A stretch of 64,000 bases of DNA, from positions 1 to 64,000 of the forward strand of contig CAJWAA010000004.1 in NCBI GenBank assembly GCA_913020295.1. The letters are read 5' to 3'. The translations under genes were made by a program, and so were the position numbers. The stretch is from an uncultured Flavobacteriaceae bacterium (GTDB taxonomy: Bacteria; Bacteroidota; Bacteroidia; Flavobacteriales; Flavobacteriaceae). The notes beneath the pieces are model-generated. The model saw only the letters and a program-made list of their open reading frames with translations, was not told the DNA's origin and did no database searches. This document shows positions 12,001 through 18,466 of the stretch, piece after piece (positions within the stretch are counted from its first letter, which is position 1; every line of letters starts with the position of its first letter).

Positions 12001-13269
12001 GGAATTAGTCCTTACAGGTTAGAACCTAGACTCAATAATAATACTGAATTTGCTGAGGAGCCAACTTGTGACAACCCACTAAGAGATAATGGTCAAATCA
12101 ATTTTGAAGTTGTAGGTGGAGATCTTCCTCAAGGAGGTCAATATCCATATGAAATAATATGGGAGAAATTTGATGTTGGAACTAACTCTTATCTTGAAAT
12201 GAACGGTAGTAGCGGCTTACCTAACCTAGCTAATCAACAGTTTGCTAATAATCTTGTACCTGGACAATATAAAATTAGTATTGTACCTATGAATTGGAGT
12301 TGTACTGGGCAATCACCATTTGACACTGTAGCTATTTCAAAAAATATTACTGTTCCACAAAATCAAGACCTTGTAATCACTAATGGACCTCTTATTAACT
12401 TGAGCGAGTATGACTTCTCTGATCCAAACCAGCTAACCATTTGTGATGTTGGTGGAGCTGGTAATCTTTATGTCAGGGTATTTAATAACTACGAGGGTGA
12501 TTTAAGTTTTTACTATCCTACTGATACGGATTTGGTTCCAGCAGAACAACTAGATGGACAATCATACAGAGTTCAAATCTCACAATCAGTTGCTGACGGT
12601 GTTTTAACAGTTACAAATGAGGAGGGATGTAGGCTTAGTGTAGATATAGGTCTTGAAATTGGAGAACCTAGTTTTAATTACAACTCACTAAATGCTCAAA
12701 TTTCAGGAAACTCCACTCAAACCCAACTTCCACTAATACTTGCTCGGGAGGAAGTTACATTTACAAATGTCTCAACTGGAACATATACATATTCTGAGTG
12801 GGATTTTGGAGATAGTAGCCCAGTTGAAAGATATCCATTCTTGGCTGGGGCTGTATCACCAGTCACGCATGTTTACGGCGTCTCTGGAACTTATTATCCA
12901 AAACTTAGAGTATATAATTCGGTTGGTTGTTATAAAGAGTCAGTTGAGGTGCTGGTTGTTGGAAAAGGTTATAATATTTTAGCTCCAAATGTATTTACTC
13001 CTAACGGAGATACCTATAATGATACATACAGGCCTCTTTTCAGCGGTTTCCAATCTATTCAACTAACTATCTACGACTACCGTGGAAATTTACTTTATTT
13101 TGAGGAATCCTCAGCTGATCCTGCTAACCCTTTACAGCCGATAACTCTAAACGGTTGGAATGGTGACATAAATACAGAGTCTCCATATTATATTTACACA
13201 GTTTCCGGAGTTACCCTTTTCGGTGATATAGATGTTCAAAAAAGTGGAACCTTTATTATTATTAGATAA
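1..13269 (+). CDS. Giant T9SS-secreted SprB-like adhesin, 5' partial
   Basis: The frame is open from base 1, so the N-terminus and signal peptide lie outside; 4422 residues are visible. In order they hold four Ig-like modules sharing a YQWE-type core (about 346-1830), two longer unique modules, fourteen modules with a Q-T-I/V-C strand and a GLPxGV turn followed by ISGTP (about 3600-8940), SprB-type repeats with VTCNGGSDGSI and SWTGPN motifs (from about 8940), a PKD-like domain with WDFGDSSP and a conserved HVYG turn (about 12700-12960), and a gliding-motility-associated C-terminal domain beginning NVFTPNGDTYND (about 12973-13269). That last domain is the type B sorting signal of type IX secretion, so the protein is expected outside the cell. 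The role in adhesion or gliding is inferred from the family; the ligand is unknown. An eight-C tract lies at 825-832. Confidence 0.9.
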   Translation, partial: DKPLSGANPDPTACTNNTTSITLIVSNPPVVTLTVTGSINNTFCSGEDLTYTATAIVSASYRFKVDGITRQNSVSNTFTVNNITDGQNVNVEITLVSGCTISTATVTMIENEITDAGTISGTQQICYNNIPTQLTSVSTATVRYAASNLNYEWYSSTDNVTFNPTGITTLDFQPPALTQTSYFKRVVTSELNNEFCDADSNILIVEVAPELIGGTVLPLNDQYLCFDPLAPPILPPASLSVTNSVVDPLITYQWQESADTVSWTNVAGEVNPTFNPPLLTSSQTIYYRRMVRALGGGAGCEEFSTVHSLFVSDLDPGEIDTASNETYCFGTNPPIIGSTIDASSSSGPVSYQWESRTAGTAYAPIGGATLNSYNPGILTETTWFKRTVSSNISLTTCELESNEVIIEILNEVNTGNILTSQVICENTIPNDLNLVGADAGGSVSYQWESSIDYLNWSEVTGEVGNTLSFSSVATQTTYYRVVIRNATNSPTVLAPNQMQLLLTRIANPLKVGENYTVVVGTNTYSFTTTNIASDTNDIGAALANLIDATGGITSSYDINTNSIAISPIVNNVSVFIQNPDNAPSHSIRILKSITGEGCLSITDPVAIEVTPLPTLEQNGGPLNSQGPICPGDAIQPITFEWSGVSTVVIEDLNTAYTPSALFGGTVTTTGLPVGWYRVYNTNSFTITGTAGPTDFFTIRTEGSDCTEQFIDYSITVNPNAAIPDVIMKDFNSIDYAVLYNPDNDKWHNNTVCQDRNDINGGGPTGSTDFYACFVDNSFNVLYNNFVWNIEPEAAGALVQDEFQQARILITSATATLTPGADYTVSINGTSYTVSSSGAAYTTNDLGNDLAAAIAADPAVNATFAAGRIVVTALVQDTPFTIQRNNPITGGDNAVLGNPEIDTANQKVTINWDQLFSGTVTLSVRTEGCGAPSDWYRVSIEVVPETVLPGVQASEILAPYDMSAINPNFGAILCDGDYTSVLPNCEITNNTRDTQFFSATVSGTNDHASLEWRITNPIPGNPLVPSPGIINPSTGVVNWTTGWWGTFDIEVRPVSCSGTVTDTWIGTTFTIGPSEDDRPNILPQTDLPNCPIPAAGLQTTLRVPDFPVRWFINDLNAIQTGAPSNVVISNFRRELQADGGTNDQELTLYWRPGYSGVTIIRAIPRDCPGSQRNYAIVVPGPADIRWIDPTDPNSPLATNGLPSQTVCQNENIDDITFELLGAATGVVSQASMNLPPGINANVVNFFQESEITLTDVTTITTSNRYTITIDGFDYDYRVQGGDDIDDIGNELSNSIPAAVISTTYDAATNILSFEGLIAGKYYVIVPNPPVNNGVDMSAPVSTNTLRRVTLTGAPDNSATTGTDYFYNITTSSESSTCTTDTFAGSAITVRNNPSITLVSGNISETVCDGSAINPIIFKIDDAPNIVLPIPGLPAGVNGQFAGGFLTISGIPNIGPAAPFTFTYSVTTINGACADTIEYGSIRVQPSPTVNIENILTENQTVCAQEPITNIEYTVTNPAFGLEFIAGSTDLPDGVSGTLNVRNQVSEITFGGAAGVTGTLSVEINSGIPITFNAVATSTIDDAGTSLAANIDASPNYQATYAGGVIEITHNNSGVAFSTVVDGGGTNITMSSSIETTPAVFVISGTPSVTAGGLPKTYFYDLRATGPSCTDGSSIASGTILVNPNTSGTLNAAFGSDDQSVCDETPIDQIQYNLVGAAAVAPDAGNPAWLNGNLDLAAQTFTIDATPVVGNLQEQTFEYSFTVLGNAFGCAASTSTLSGIITVIPAERLILTSGVASPSQEVCLENDIIDIVYEFSGSANAVAFSVAGLPTGVTGNYTPRQQVSVIQINNTGVTVVSETYVINVNSVPYNFNAPIGSDENDIGSGIANQIDGDPDVSASFDNGTNRITITANVAGDSFGIYIPSSTNTIGFNRPTLATSQGVYVIRGRPTNNVSGTFNYTLTTPGIICDPDTQLGAIIVHPNSTIEIAAGTTDNQTICDGSVGDFVDMVYNIGGGARGIIASGLPQGIVPVLDNALNPTTVTLQGDPVTGDTGTNIYNFTLTTTANEEGCDEVSINGTITIEPNDTLTPSPTTAPAIIFNQEICIGEPITPVVYEFSGGAIGASATGLPPGVNDSFEYRKQITSVRFTGPNINANEVYNVIIDNITHTATSTAGQSPSDVVTDLIAIINAESTVATASNNGSILILTSVNDGQAFSVRTDKSAFAQLTIDPPVLENGTGILSITGTPTINAIIAGQSSQSYTITVTTVNGNGCEIDIENPTIKVNSTSTISVTSLPSTLAQNLCLNVDIDPIQFTIGGGATFAIDDGGLPPGVGLNPLGGNNFEIVGKPVVAILVPTTYTFTVSTTGNAGGCEEVSFTGTIIISPDDEISLSSVATTTNQTICVGNDPSISQITTITYQLAGGATNASAAGLPAGIQANYDPITRVFSIFGFSTETVTNTTTFNYTVTTSGTCINDSENGSIIVEPSATLSLTSVSSTLNQTLCDNTAINNIEFDLVGSALGAQVSGLPAGVDLNIVGLTAVISGSPATAVLTPTTYSFTITATTGSGCEVNSYSGEINVLPDDGLTLTSPATSISQEICVSNDPILSRLTTITYELSGGATSANFIGLPPGFGTIYDPISKVYSIYGSTTGSTVTQTTIYNYTVTTSGTCAAQTEVGDITIVPIATIDVTSVSSTLNQTICDGDNITPITFDFGGSATNASGLGLPLGVTLGPIVGNTITISGPANVNVVTPTTYTFTVTATGNGTCEEESFTGRIVILPNDTLTHLSGDKNPTICNGNDPANPGMTPIVYQLGGGATSGIVTGLPNGVSFTYSATTRQLTIDGIPSLAIAVPTPFNYTVTTIGSCASQTDSGIITVNPLSTISLSSAISTTSQIGADGICMGDSIAEIFYTYGGGATSFSISGLPAGVQAQATGNPNEVRIFGEPNTGSTVMEIFTYTISTTGNPCAPETSLSGVIQVNPSPSIDSNFILNNDVTHVTCNGGSDGSIVIPEASPAFDLRIFGGQNSVRQVDRLSITGNFNMGDRVHVIINGNPYTHIVEETAFGSGIAEGNLSIASKLTDIINNAIPALAVPVTASAVAPGDIVLNADTAGVPFTVTFPVPPTQTLLNGDISNTNVVANLPLNYNYLWTYPDNSTNTNLSIYNLQAGDYTFEVTLNGCSSGVASFTIEEPDALTISTTSCNGAFTALVEGGTAPYTLTLFDSNNVQIDQVVSNSGKTYVGLTPGADYRLEVLDSRCAIMEQIAIELPFGLQYDDSRTRVVNDFCDEVPINIGGGSIELETNLGLAFSGGSNQYTYSWTGPNAYTNSTMNITNLLPGVYTVRVIDNIFNCEDTQSFTILPADPITVIPTGGTSPSPQAGVSNVADFKVDITCPGDTFTLEVQAQGGGTINHIYNWTRNGIAIAPAGAGNQLTASQPGIYNVEASIDLTGVDIPYQFTAAQMVCAQSISFEVVEPTEMSIVEIFDRRVIPACSGDTAQLVFEVVGGALNAGPYTLDLQNGALSGTSVGGASVKEIIINGIDTNNLGQLTDYTITDVNGCSTTATLTTMIELPQFLDSSFQIDGNNIDCANGEEGRIDISLNSATAPSEVGVQVSSTGSNFNYFVNWDNPAAGSISVPIGQAGIYTVRIIGIPAVGNTSTNTTVCDIFSGNIEIQETENSQILLRDIETTQPGCGETVGSISLIFDEPTIPPTMSIRWEKFVTSTTSSTSGTINSQEWSPIPSLDNQLIASDLEHGTYRGIIDPGNTQNGCGGGIIITRSIAIGNNSGIEILNPRYVAVNQNPYPCDNPDGLKYNLLFRVDNNLDDFSGNLEITVNKISSVGIPYSQTFQTNAQGQGGISIPSTQDKSGAYRIEEVPFGEFEILISESGGATNTTSCDVVQTIVIPEVVDLVYTGDLQFEIDPCIEEVTIEASVEGGQPFVSPNGDTFYQYKWVLTTTDNEIFNYSGKSIIVRDAGNLELTVYDSSGCEYTLIDQTSPIEINEGISPYRLEPRLNNNTEFAEEPTCDNPLRDNGQINFEVVGGDLPQGGQYPYEIIWEKFDVGTNSYLEMNGSSGLPNLANQQFANNLVPGQYKISIVPMNWSCTGQSPFDTVAISKNITVPQNQDLVITNGPLINLSEYDFSDPNQLTICDVGGAGNLYVRVFNNYEGDLSFYYPTDTDLVPAEQLDGQSYRVQISQSVADGVLTVTNEEGCRLSVDIGLEIGEPSFNYNSLNAQISGNSTQTQLPLILAREEVTFTNVSTGTYTYSEWDFGDSSPVERYPFLAGAVSPVTHVYGVSGTYYPKLRVYNSVGCYKESVEVLVVGKGYNILAPNVFTPNGDTYNDTYRPLFSGFQSIQLTIYDYRGNLLYFEESSADPANPLQPITLNGWNGDINTESPYYIYTVSGVTLFGDIDVQKSGTFIIIR
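346..1830 (+). repeat. Four tandem YQW Ig-like modules in the adhesin
   Basis: The tryptophan codons of the Y-x-W core fall at 457, 760, 1057 and 1339, giving spacings of 303, 297 and 282 nt. Each unit ends with an aromatic-rich strand of the form YYRRxV or YFKRVV. The repeats are recognisable at the protein level and are diverged in DNA, so they look old. The fourth unit carries an inserted module (1486-1740). Confidence 0.8.
3600..7200 (+). repeat. Adhesin supermodule array, period about 890-900 nt
   Basis: Cysteine codons that open equivalent modules lie at 3616, 4501, 5401 and 6304, with the next equivalent at 7201: spacings 885, 900, 903 and 897 nt. Each supermodule is a pair of Ig-like units; the first of each pair carries an inserted module of about 85 residues after its GLPxGV turn, the second does not. 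The copies are diverged but keep the C-strand, the GLPxGV turn and the ISGTP strand. Confidence 0.75.
7201..8970 (+). repeat. Adhesin supermodule array, period 591-600 nt
   Basis: Cysteine codons of the units with a CxxNDP motif lie at 7201, 7792 and 8383, spaced exactly 591 and 591 nt. The intervening units have cysteine codons at 6904, 7504, 8098 and 8698, spaced 600, 594 and 600 nt. This is the same two-unit supermodule as in the preceding array but without the inserted module, which accounts for the shorter period. Confidence 0.75.
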
Positions 13270-14288
13270 TGAGAAAGAATAGGCTCACTTTTTTGACACT
13301 AATTATACTGATAACCTTATGCTTAAAAGGTTACAGTCAAGAAGATTATATTGTCAATCAAGCCAAATTTCTACAAAAATCAAATCCTAGTCATTTTGGA
13401 ATGAATCAACTTAACAGAGTTGGTGTTTTATATAATAGTTTAAGAATCAATGAAGCTACTGCAATGGACAATAAATATGCTTTTGGTTCAATCGCTTTTC
13501 AAGACAATAATTTTTCATTAGGCTTTGATATTAATTCTTTCAGAATAAATGAAACTGGATTAATTTCATCTCTGGTAAATTTCAGTTATGTTTATAAAAT
13601 TCAATTAAGTAACTACACATATTTTTTACCATCTGTCACACTTGGTCTTGGAAGTTCTAGAGTAAATGTAGATAATTTAGTTTTTGAGGATCAATTAAAT
13701 ATGGCAACTGGTTTTATAAGTACAGAATCCATTGACCCACTTGCACCAATAATTAGTAATGTAAATTACTTTGATCTCGGCGCTTCATTTATTATTCATA
13801 ACGAATACTATATGGTTGGCTTAAGTTTAAAACATTTAAACAAACCGAATGTTTCATATAATAAAGAAGTTCCATATGCAAAGCCTATTTCTATTGGGTT
13901 ACAAGGGGGATATGAATTCAATATTAATCCATATGAACGATCACTTCTTCCAAGATATTCTTACCTGTTTACTTTCCTTAATTTAACCAAATATGGTGAG
14001 TCAATTTATATGAGTTTAGCAGAGGATTTCCAATTTGGTGAATTTTCAATTGGATTTACTCAACAAGTTGCATCAGTTGACTCTTTCTCGCTTAATAATT
14101 TTGGTTTAACGCTAGGACTTGCACTGGAAAATTTTGACTTTGGAATTAATTACAATTTTCCTAATAGAAAACCTGGATCTGTATTTTCACCCAGTATTTT
14201 CGAATTAAGTATTATTTTTGACTTCAGTATCTACAGAAGAAATAATAGAGGGCTATACAAGAAACTTCAAATCGACAACTACTACTAA
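13269..14288 (+). CDS. PorP/SprF family type IX secretion outer-membrane protein
   Basis: 339 residues with an N-terminal signal peptide (hydrophobic to about residue 20, cleavage expected after GYSQ) and then alternating aromatic strands of an outer-membrane barrel. The N-terminal pattern after the signal, with NQAKFLQKSNPSHFGMNQ, fits the PorP/SprF family, members of which help export or anchor one large type B T9SS substrate. The start codon overlaps the adhesin stop codon by one base (TAATG), which implies translational coupling and a dedicated pair, as with SprB and SprF. The C-terminus is basic (RRNNRGLYKK), unusual for an exposed end but seen in the family. The family call is strong; the specific partnership is inferred from position. 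Confidence 0.88.
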   Translation: MRKNRLTFLTLIILITLCLKGYSQEDYIVNQAKFLQKSNPSHFGMNQLNRVGVLYNSLRINEATAMDNKYAFGSIAFQDNNFSLGFDINSFRINETGLISSLVNFSYVYKIQLSNYTYFLPSVTLGLGSSRVNVDNLVFEDQLNMATGFISTESIDPLAPIISNVNYFDLGASFIIHNEYYMVGLSLKHLNKPNVSYNKEVPYAKPISIGLQGGYEFNINPYERSLLPRYSYLFTFLNLTKYGESIYMSLAEDFQFGEFSIGFTQQVASVDSFSLNNFGLTLGLALENFDFGINYNFPNRKPGSVFSPSIFELSIIFDFSIYRRNNRGLYKKLQIDNYY

Positions 14289-14292
14289 TCGA

Positions 14293-15276
14293 CTACTTTT
14301 CCATAAATCCTTTTTTGATCATCCAGTCATCGTTATATATTTTACCTATATAGCGACTTCCGGAATCGTGTAGTAAAACAACTACCAAATCATCCTGTGT
14401 AAAATGATCTTTCAATTGCAAAACTCCTTTAATTGCGGCGCCACAAGAGTTTCCAGCAAAAATACCTTCTTCTCTTGCCAACTTTCGGGTGTATAAAGCC
14501 GCATCTTTATCCGTGACCTTCTCGAATTGGTCGATCAGTTCAAAATTAACATTTTCCGGAAGGATATCCTCTCCTATACCCTCTGTAACATAGGGGTAAA
14601 TTTCATTTTCGTCAAAAATTCCTGTCTCATGATATTTTTTGAAAACTGAACCATAAGTGTCGATCCCCCAAATCTTTATTTTTGGATTCTTCTCTTTTAA
14701 ATATTTAGCGACGCCAGAAATAGTACCTCCGGTACCTACACCGACTACGAAATGAGTAATTTTACCATCTGTCTGCTCCCATATCTCAGGTCCGGTTTGT
14801 TCGTAGTGCGCAACACTATTGGAAGGATTGTCATACTGATTAACATACCAAGAATTTGGGGTTTCTTCAGACAATTTTTTAGAAACACTATAATAAGAAC
14901 GTGGATCATCAGGAGCCACAGCAGTTGGACATACAACTACCTCGGCTCCCATTGCTCTTAGTACATCAAATTTTTCTTTAGACTGTTTATCATTGGAAAC
15001 ACAGATTAAACGATAACCCTTGACAATAGCTGCCAAGGCCAATCCCATACCTGTATTCCCTGAAGTACCCTCAATGATAACACCTCCAGGTTTTAAACGA
15101 CCATCCGACTCTGCATCTTCAACCATTTTAAGAGCCATTCGATCCTTCACCGAATTGCCTGGATTAAAACTCTCAATCTTTGCCAAAACCAATGCTGGAA
15201 CAACTTTAGTTATATTGTTGAGTCTAACCAAAGGAGTGTTCCCTATTGTCTCTAAAATATTGTTGGAATAATTCAT
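14293..15276 (-). CDS. PLP-dependent cysteine synthase / cystathionine beta-synthase family
   Basis: Fold type II PLP enzyme of 327 residues. The PLP lysine is K44 in NPGNSVKDR; the substrate loop TSGNTG is at 71-76 and the phosphate loop GTGGT at 181-185. There is no C-terminal CBS pair, so it is the short catalytic form. It should condense serine or O-acetylserine with sulfide or homocysteine; the two cannot be separated from sequence alone. A TTG three bases further out is possible, but the ATG at 15276 is preferred. Its 3' end is four bases from that of the convergent porP gene, leaving no room for a terminator. A CAAAGATA (TATCTTTG on this strand) lies at 15293-15300, upstream of the start. 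Confidence 0.9.
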   Translation of the reverse strand: MNYSNNILETIGNTPLVRLNNITKVVPALVLAKIESFNPGNSVKDRMALKMVEDAESDGRLKPGGVIIEGTSGNTGMGLALAAIVKGYRLICVSNDKQSKEKFDVLRAMGAEVVVCPTAVAPDDPRSYYSVSKKLSEETPNSWYVNQYDNPSNSVAHYEQTGPEIWEQTDGKITHFVVGVGTGGTISGVAKYLKEKNPKIKIWGIDTYGSVFKKYHETGIFDENEIYPYVTEGIGEDILPENVNFELIDQFEKVTDKDAALYTRKLAREEGIFAGNSCGAAIKGVLQLKDHFTQDDLVVVLLHDSGSRYIGKIYNDDWMIKKGFMEK

Positions 15277-15327
15277 CAAATGTTTTTCATGACAAAGATA
15301 CCATATCCCAAAGAAAGAGGAAACTAA

Positions 15328-16563
15328 CTAACGAAATCGTAATACACGAGCAGGATTAATATTACTGATGATCAATGAAGGAATCCAAAGTAACAAACTA
15401 CTAACCGCCAAAAAACCTAGATTTAACCATATAAAATCTCCAAAATTCAATGAAACAGGGGCAACATTAACATAATAGGTTTCAGGATCAAGACGAATCC
15501 AACCCAAATATTTTTGAGACAAAAAAAATAAAACTCCTACCAAATTCCCCCAAATTAGACCCTGACTCATAATGGCAATACCATTGTAAAGGAATATTTT
15601 TTGAATCATTTTATTTCTCGCACCCAAAGATTTAAACAAGCCAATCATACTAGAGCGTTCCAAAATCAAAACCAACAATGCAGTCGACATATTGATTACC
15701 CCCACCACTATCATAACAATGATAATGATCAATATGTTGAAATCAAAAAGAGAAATCCATTGAAAAATAGTCGCATATTGGCGGTTAATTTCTATGACAT
15801 CTAAATCCGAGGGTAATTTTTGGTATAACGAGGAACTCACGCTGATGGCTTTATTAAAATCGGTGGTAAAAACCTCGTAACCTCCAATTTCATTATTCTT
15901 CCATTTATTAATACGTTGAATATGACGTAGGTCTCCCAAAACAAAATTTTCGTCAAAATCAGGAAAACCTGACAAAAACAAGCCCACCACTTTGAACCTT
16001 CTCACATTTGGTAATTGCTGGTTTTGGTAATTCTGAAAATAGGCTGATACTTCATCACCAATACCTACAGATAAACGTTGTGCGATGACCTGAGATAGTA
16101 ATATTTCATTAGAGGTTTTTTTTCCTAACCTGGGAAAACTTCCTGATACCAAAAAGCTTTCTAATTGATCCCATTGGTAATCCCTTGAAACACCTTTCAT
16201 TACAATACCTTCAAACTGTTCATTGGCTTTCAGCAAGCCCCCTTTTAGAGCAACGCTTTGAACATGAGTTACTCCCTTATTATTCTTTATTAATCCCAAA
16301 ATTGTTGGATCATGAACTATGGGAAGCACTGAAATCCATGACTCACTATTTTCGAAAGGTGCAACTAACAAGTGACCATTAAAAGCCACAGTCTTTTTTT
16401 GTATCTCCTTTTGCAATCCCTTACCCGTTGCAACGGCAATCAAGATCATAGACATCCCCAACGCCACTGCAATCTTGGCAATTTTAATTATCTGAGCAGA
16501 AACATTACCTTTATGCAAAGGATCAAAACGCATCCTTCTGGCGATAAATATGGGTAAATTCAA
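15328..16563 (-). CDS. LolC/LolE-type ABC transporter permease
   Basis: 411 residues with the FtsX/MacB layout: one membrane helix near the N-terminus (about 30-50), a long periplasmic domain, then three helices (about 275-300, 325-350 and 375-400). The opening PIFIARR matches the LolC/E family, which extracts lipoproteins from the inner membrane for transport to the outer membrane. No ATPase gene is adjacent, as is common in this phylum. Start: TTG; the frame upstream reaches a stop within three codons without an ATG, and the first internal ATG (codon 11) would cut the conserved opening. The gene is divergent from the next one with only 14 bases between start codons. Confidence 0.85.
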   Translation of the reverse strand: MNLPIFIARRMRFDPLHKGNVSAQIIKIAKIAVALGMSMILIAVATGKGLQKEIQKKTVAFNGHLLVAPFENSESWISVLPIVHDPTILGLIKNNKGVTHVQSVALKGGLLKANEQFEGIVMKGVSRDYQWDQLESFLVSGSFPRLGKKTSNEILLSQVIAQRLSVGIGDEVSAYFQNYQNQQLPNVRRFKVVGLFLSGFPDFDENFVLGDLRHIQRINKWKNNEIGGYEVFTTDFNKAISVSSSLYQKLPSDLDVIEINRQYATIFQWISLFDFNILIIIIVMIVVGVINMSTALLVLILERSSMIGLFKSLGARNKMIQKIFLYNGIAIMSQGLIWGNLVGVLFFLSQKYLGWIRLDPETYYVNVAPVSLNFGDFIWLNLGFLAVSSLLLWIPSLIISNINPARVLRFR

Positions 16564-16577
16564 ATCAAATTAGTTTT

Positions 16578-17738
16578 GTGAAAGGCATATTCAAAATTAC
16601 ATTTTTATTTTTTCTTTTTTTAGGTAATACTTTAGTAAGTATAGCCCAAACTCATATCGTTTACGGAGCCACACAATTGGAGTCATATAATAAAATATTA
16701 CAACAGGAAAATGTTGGCGTAGTTGCTCATCAAGCGAGTCTCTTGGATCTAAAAACCCATCTGATAGACACCTTACTCTCTCTGAATGTTAATATCATAA
16801 AAGTCTTTGCTCCCGAACACGGGTTTAGGGGAGATGCAGACGCTGGAGAGAGTGTGAGCGATCAAAAAGACCTCAAAACAGGATTACCCATTCTTTCCCT
16901 CTATGGAAGTAATAAAAAACCTTCTAAAGAAAGTCTGAAGGGCATCAGCATCATGCTCTTTGATTTGCAGGATGTGGGTGTAAGATTTTACACCTATCTC
17001 TCAACGCTCCATTACGTAATGGAAGCCTGCGCCGAAAACGAGATTCCTCTGATTGTTCTGGATCGGCCCAATCCAAATACTAACTATATCGATGGTCCTG
17101 TTTTAGAGGAAGATTGCAAAAGTTTTGTCGGAATGCATTCTGTTCCAATCGTCTATGGAATGACTATCGGAGAATACGCCAAAATGATCAATGGTGAAGG
17201 ATGGCTTTCCGACGGGATTAAATGTGATTTGAGGGTAGTACCCCTTAAGAACTATACCCATCAAACCCCCTTCGAAATACCTCTAAGGCCTTCTCCTAAT
17301 TTGCCCAACGCTCATTCCATTGCACTTTATCCCAGTTTATGTTTACTCGAACCCACCGAAATCAGTGTAGGTCGAGGAACCGAAATGCAATTTCAGATCT
17401 ACGGTCACCCCGAACTACCTAAAACCAATTTTTCTTTTACTCCCATTCCTAATTATGGGTCTAAAAATCCAAAACTTCAAAATCAACTTTGTCACGGATC
17501 AGACCTAAGAAATATTGACTACCCAAAAAAAATTGAATTACAATGGTTGATTCAAGCCTACAGGGATTTTCCAGATAAAGAACATTTTTTCAAAAAGGGA
17601 TTCAACAGAATCGCAGGTAATAAAAGGTTGCAATTGCAATTGGCTCAAGGATTGGGTGAAGAGCAAATTCGTAAAACTTGGGAAAAGGACTTAGAAAAAT
17701 TCCAAAATATCAGAAAAAAATACCTCATATATCCATAG
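16578..17738 (+). CDS. NamZ-type exo-beta-N-acetylmuramidase (DUF1343)
   Basis: 386 residues with a signal peptide (hydrophobic 5-22, cleavage expected after SIAQ). The family motif PEHGFRG is at 79-85, followed by DADAGESVSD, the DLQDVGVRFYTY segment, DRPNP, and near the end the NLP and GRGTE segments typical of DUF1343. Family members release N-acetylmuramic acid from the non-reducing end of peptidoglycan fragments, so a role in cell-wall recycling or digestion in the periplasm is expected. The start is GTG; no in-frame ATG occurs before the upstream stop, and the first in-frame ATG downstream lies beyond the signal peptide. A TAGTTTTG box at 16571-16578 overlaps the start. Confidence 0.88.
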   Translation: MKGIFKITFLFFLFLGNTLVSIAQTHIVYGATQLESYNKILQQENVGVVAHQASLLDLKTHLIDTLLSLNVNIIKVFAPEHGFRGDADAGESVSDQKDLKTGLPILSLYGSNKKPSKESLKGISIMLFDLQDVGVRFYTYLSTLHYVMEACAENEIPLIVLDRPNPNTNYIDGPVLEEDCKSFVGMHSVPIVYGMTIGEYAKMINGEGWLSDGIKCDLRVVPLKNYTHQTPFEIPLRPSPNLPNAHSIALYPSLCLLEPTEISVGRGTEMQFQIYGHPELPKTNFSFTPIPNYGSKNPKLQNQLCHGSDLRNIDYPKKIELQWLIQAYRDFPDKEHFFKKGFNRIAGNKRLQLQLAQGLGEEQIRKTWEKDLEKFQNIRKKYLIYP

Positions 17739-17746
17739 TTTATTGA

Positions 17747-18466
17747 ATGATGATTGAGAAAAATGATACTTTTGGAAAAGCCCTACTGGACTATCATCAA
17801 TACCCCGGAGATCAACAATTAATTACATGGACCAGTCTCACCGATGAGGATCCAGTTCCAATCAGCTATTTTTTTAGGACATTTAACCAAATGCCCCTTC
17901 TAGAGCAAGAAGCTATGGAGATAGCCCATGGAAAAGTTTTAGATATAGGTTGTGGTGCTGGCCCCCATAGTCTCTTTTTACAAAATGAGAGAAATTTTAG
18001 CGTTACAGGATTAGACAACTCCCCTTCAGCCGTTAAAGTAGCTTCCGAAAGAGGTTTATTTTATACTATTCAACAATCCATTTTTGATTTCCATCAGGAC
18101 AATTATGATACTATACTGCTTTTGATGAACGGACTAGGAATTTGTGGTAATTTGGTAAGGCTACAATTATTACTTAAAAAACTCAAATCACTTCTTCATC
18201 CCAAGGGTCAAGTTTTACTGGATTCTTCAGATTTGATTTATCTATTTGATGAAACCCCTGAAGGTGAAAAAATCATCCCTGCGAATCACTATTATGGTGA
18301 ATTGGAATACGGACTTCGATACAAAAATATTAATCAAACCTTCCCATGGCTTTATATTGATTATGGCCTTCTAAGCTATATTGCCAGTAATATAGGATTT
18401 GAAACTAAAATGATTATTGAAGGAGAAAATTGCGATTATTTAGCCCGATTGACTAGGGAACATTAA
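17747..18466 (+). CDS. Class I SAM-dependent methyltransferase, target unknown
   Basis: 239 residues. Motif I VLDIGCGAGPHS (about 64-75) and the acidic ribose-binding segment VTGLDNSP (about 85-95) define a Rossmann-fold methyltransferase of the Methyltransf_11/25 type. The C-terminal half has no recognisable substrate domain. It begins eight bases after the NamZ stop, so the two are probably co-transcribed, but no functional link is visible. The last 14 bases overlap the end of queE on the other strand. The substrate cannot be assigned. Confidence 0.85.
   Translation: MMIEKNDTFGKALLDYHQYPGDQQLITWTSLTDEDPVPISYFFRTFNQMPLLEQEAMEIAHGKVLDIGCGAGPHSLFLQNERNFSVTGLDNSPSAVKVASERGLFYTIQQSIFDFHQDNYDTILLLMNGLGICGNLVRLQLLLKKLKSLLHPKGQVLLDSSDLIYLFDETPEGEKIIPANHYYGELEYGLRYKNINQTFPWLYIDYGLLSYIASNIGFETKMIIEGENCDYLARLTREH

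Noticed and set aside
16571-16578. TAGTTTTG as promoter of the NamZ gene
   Set aside because: It overlaps the start codon, so a transcript from it would begin inside the gene, and there is no upstream element.
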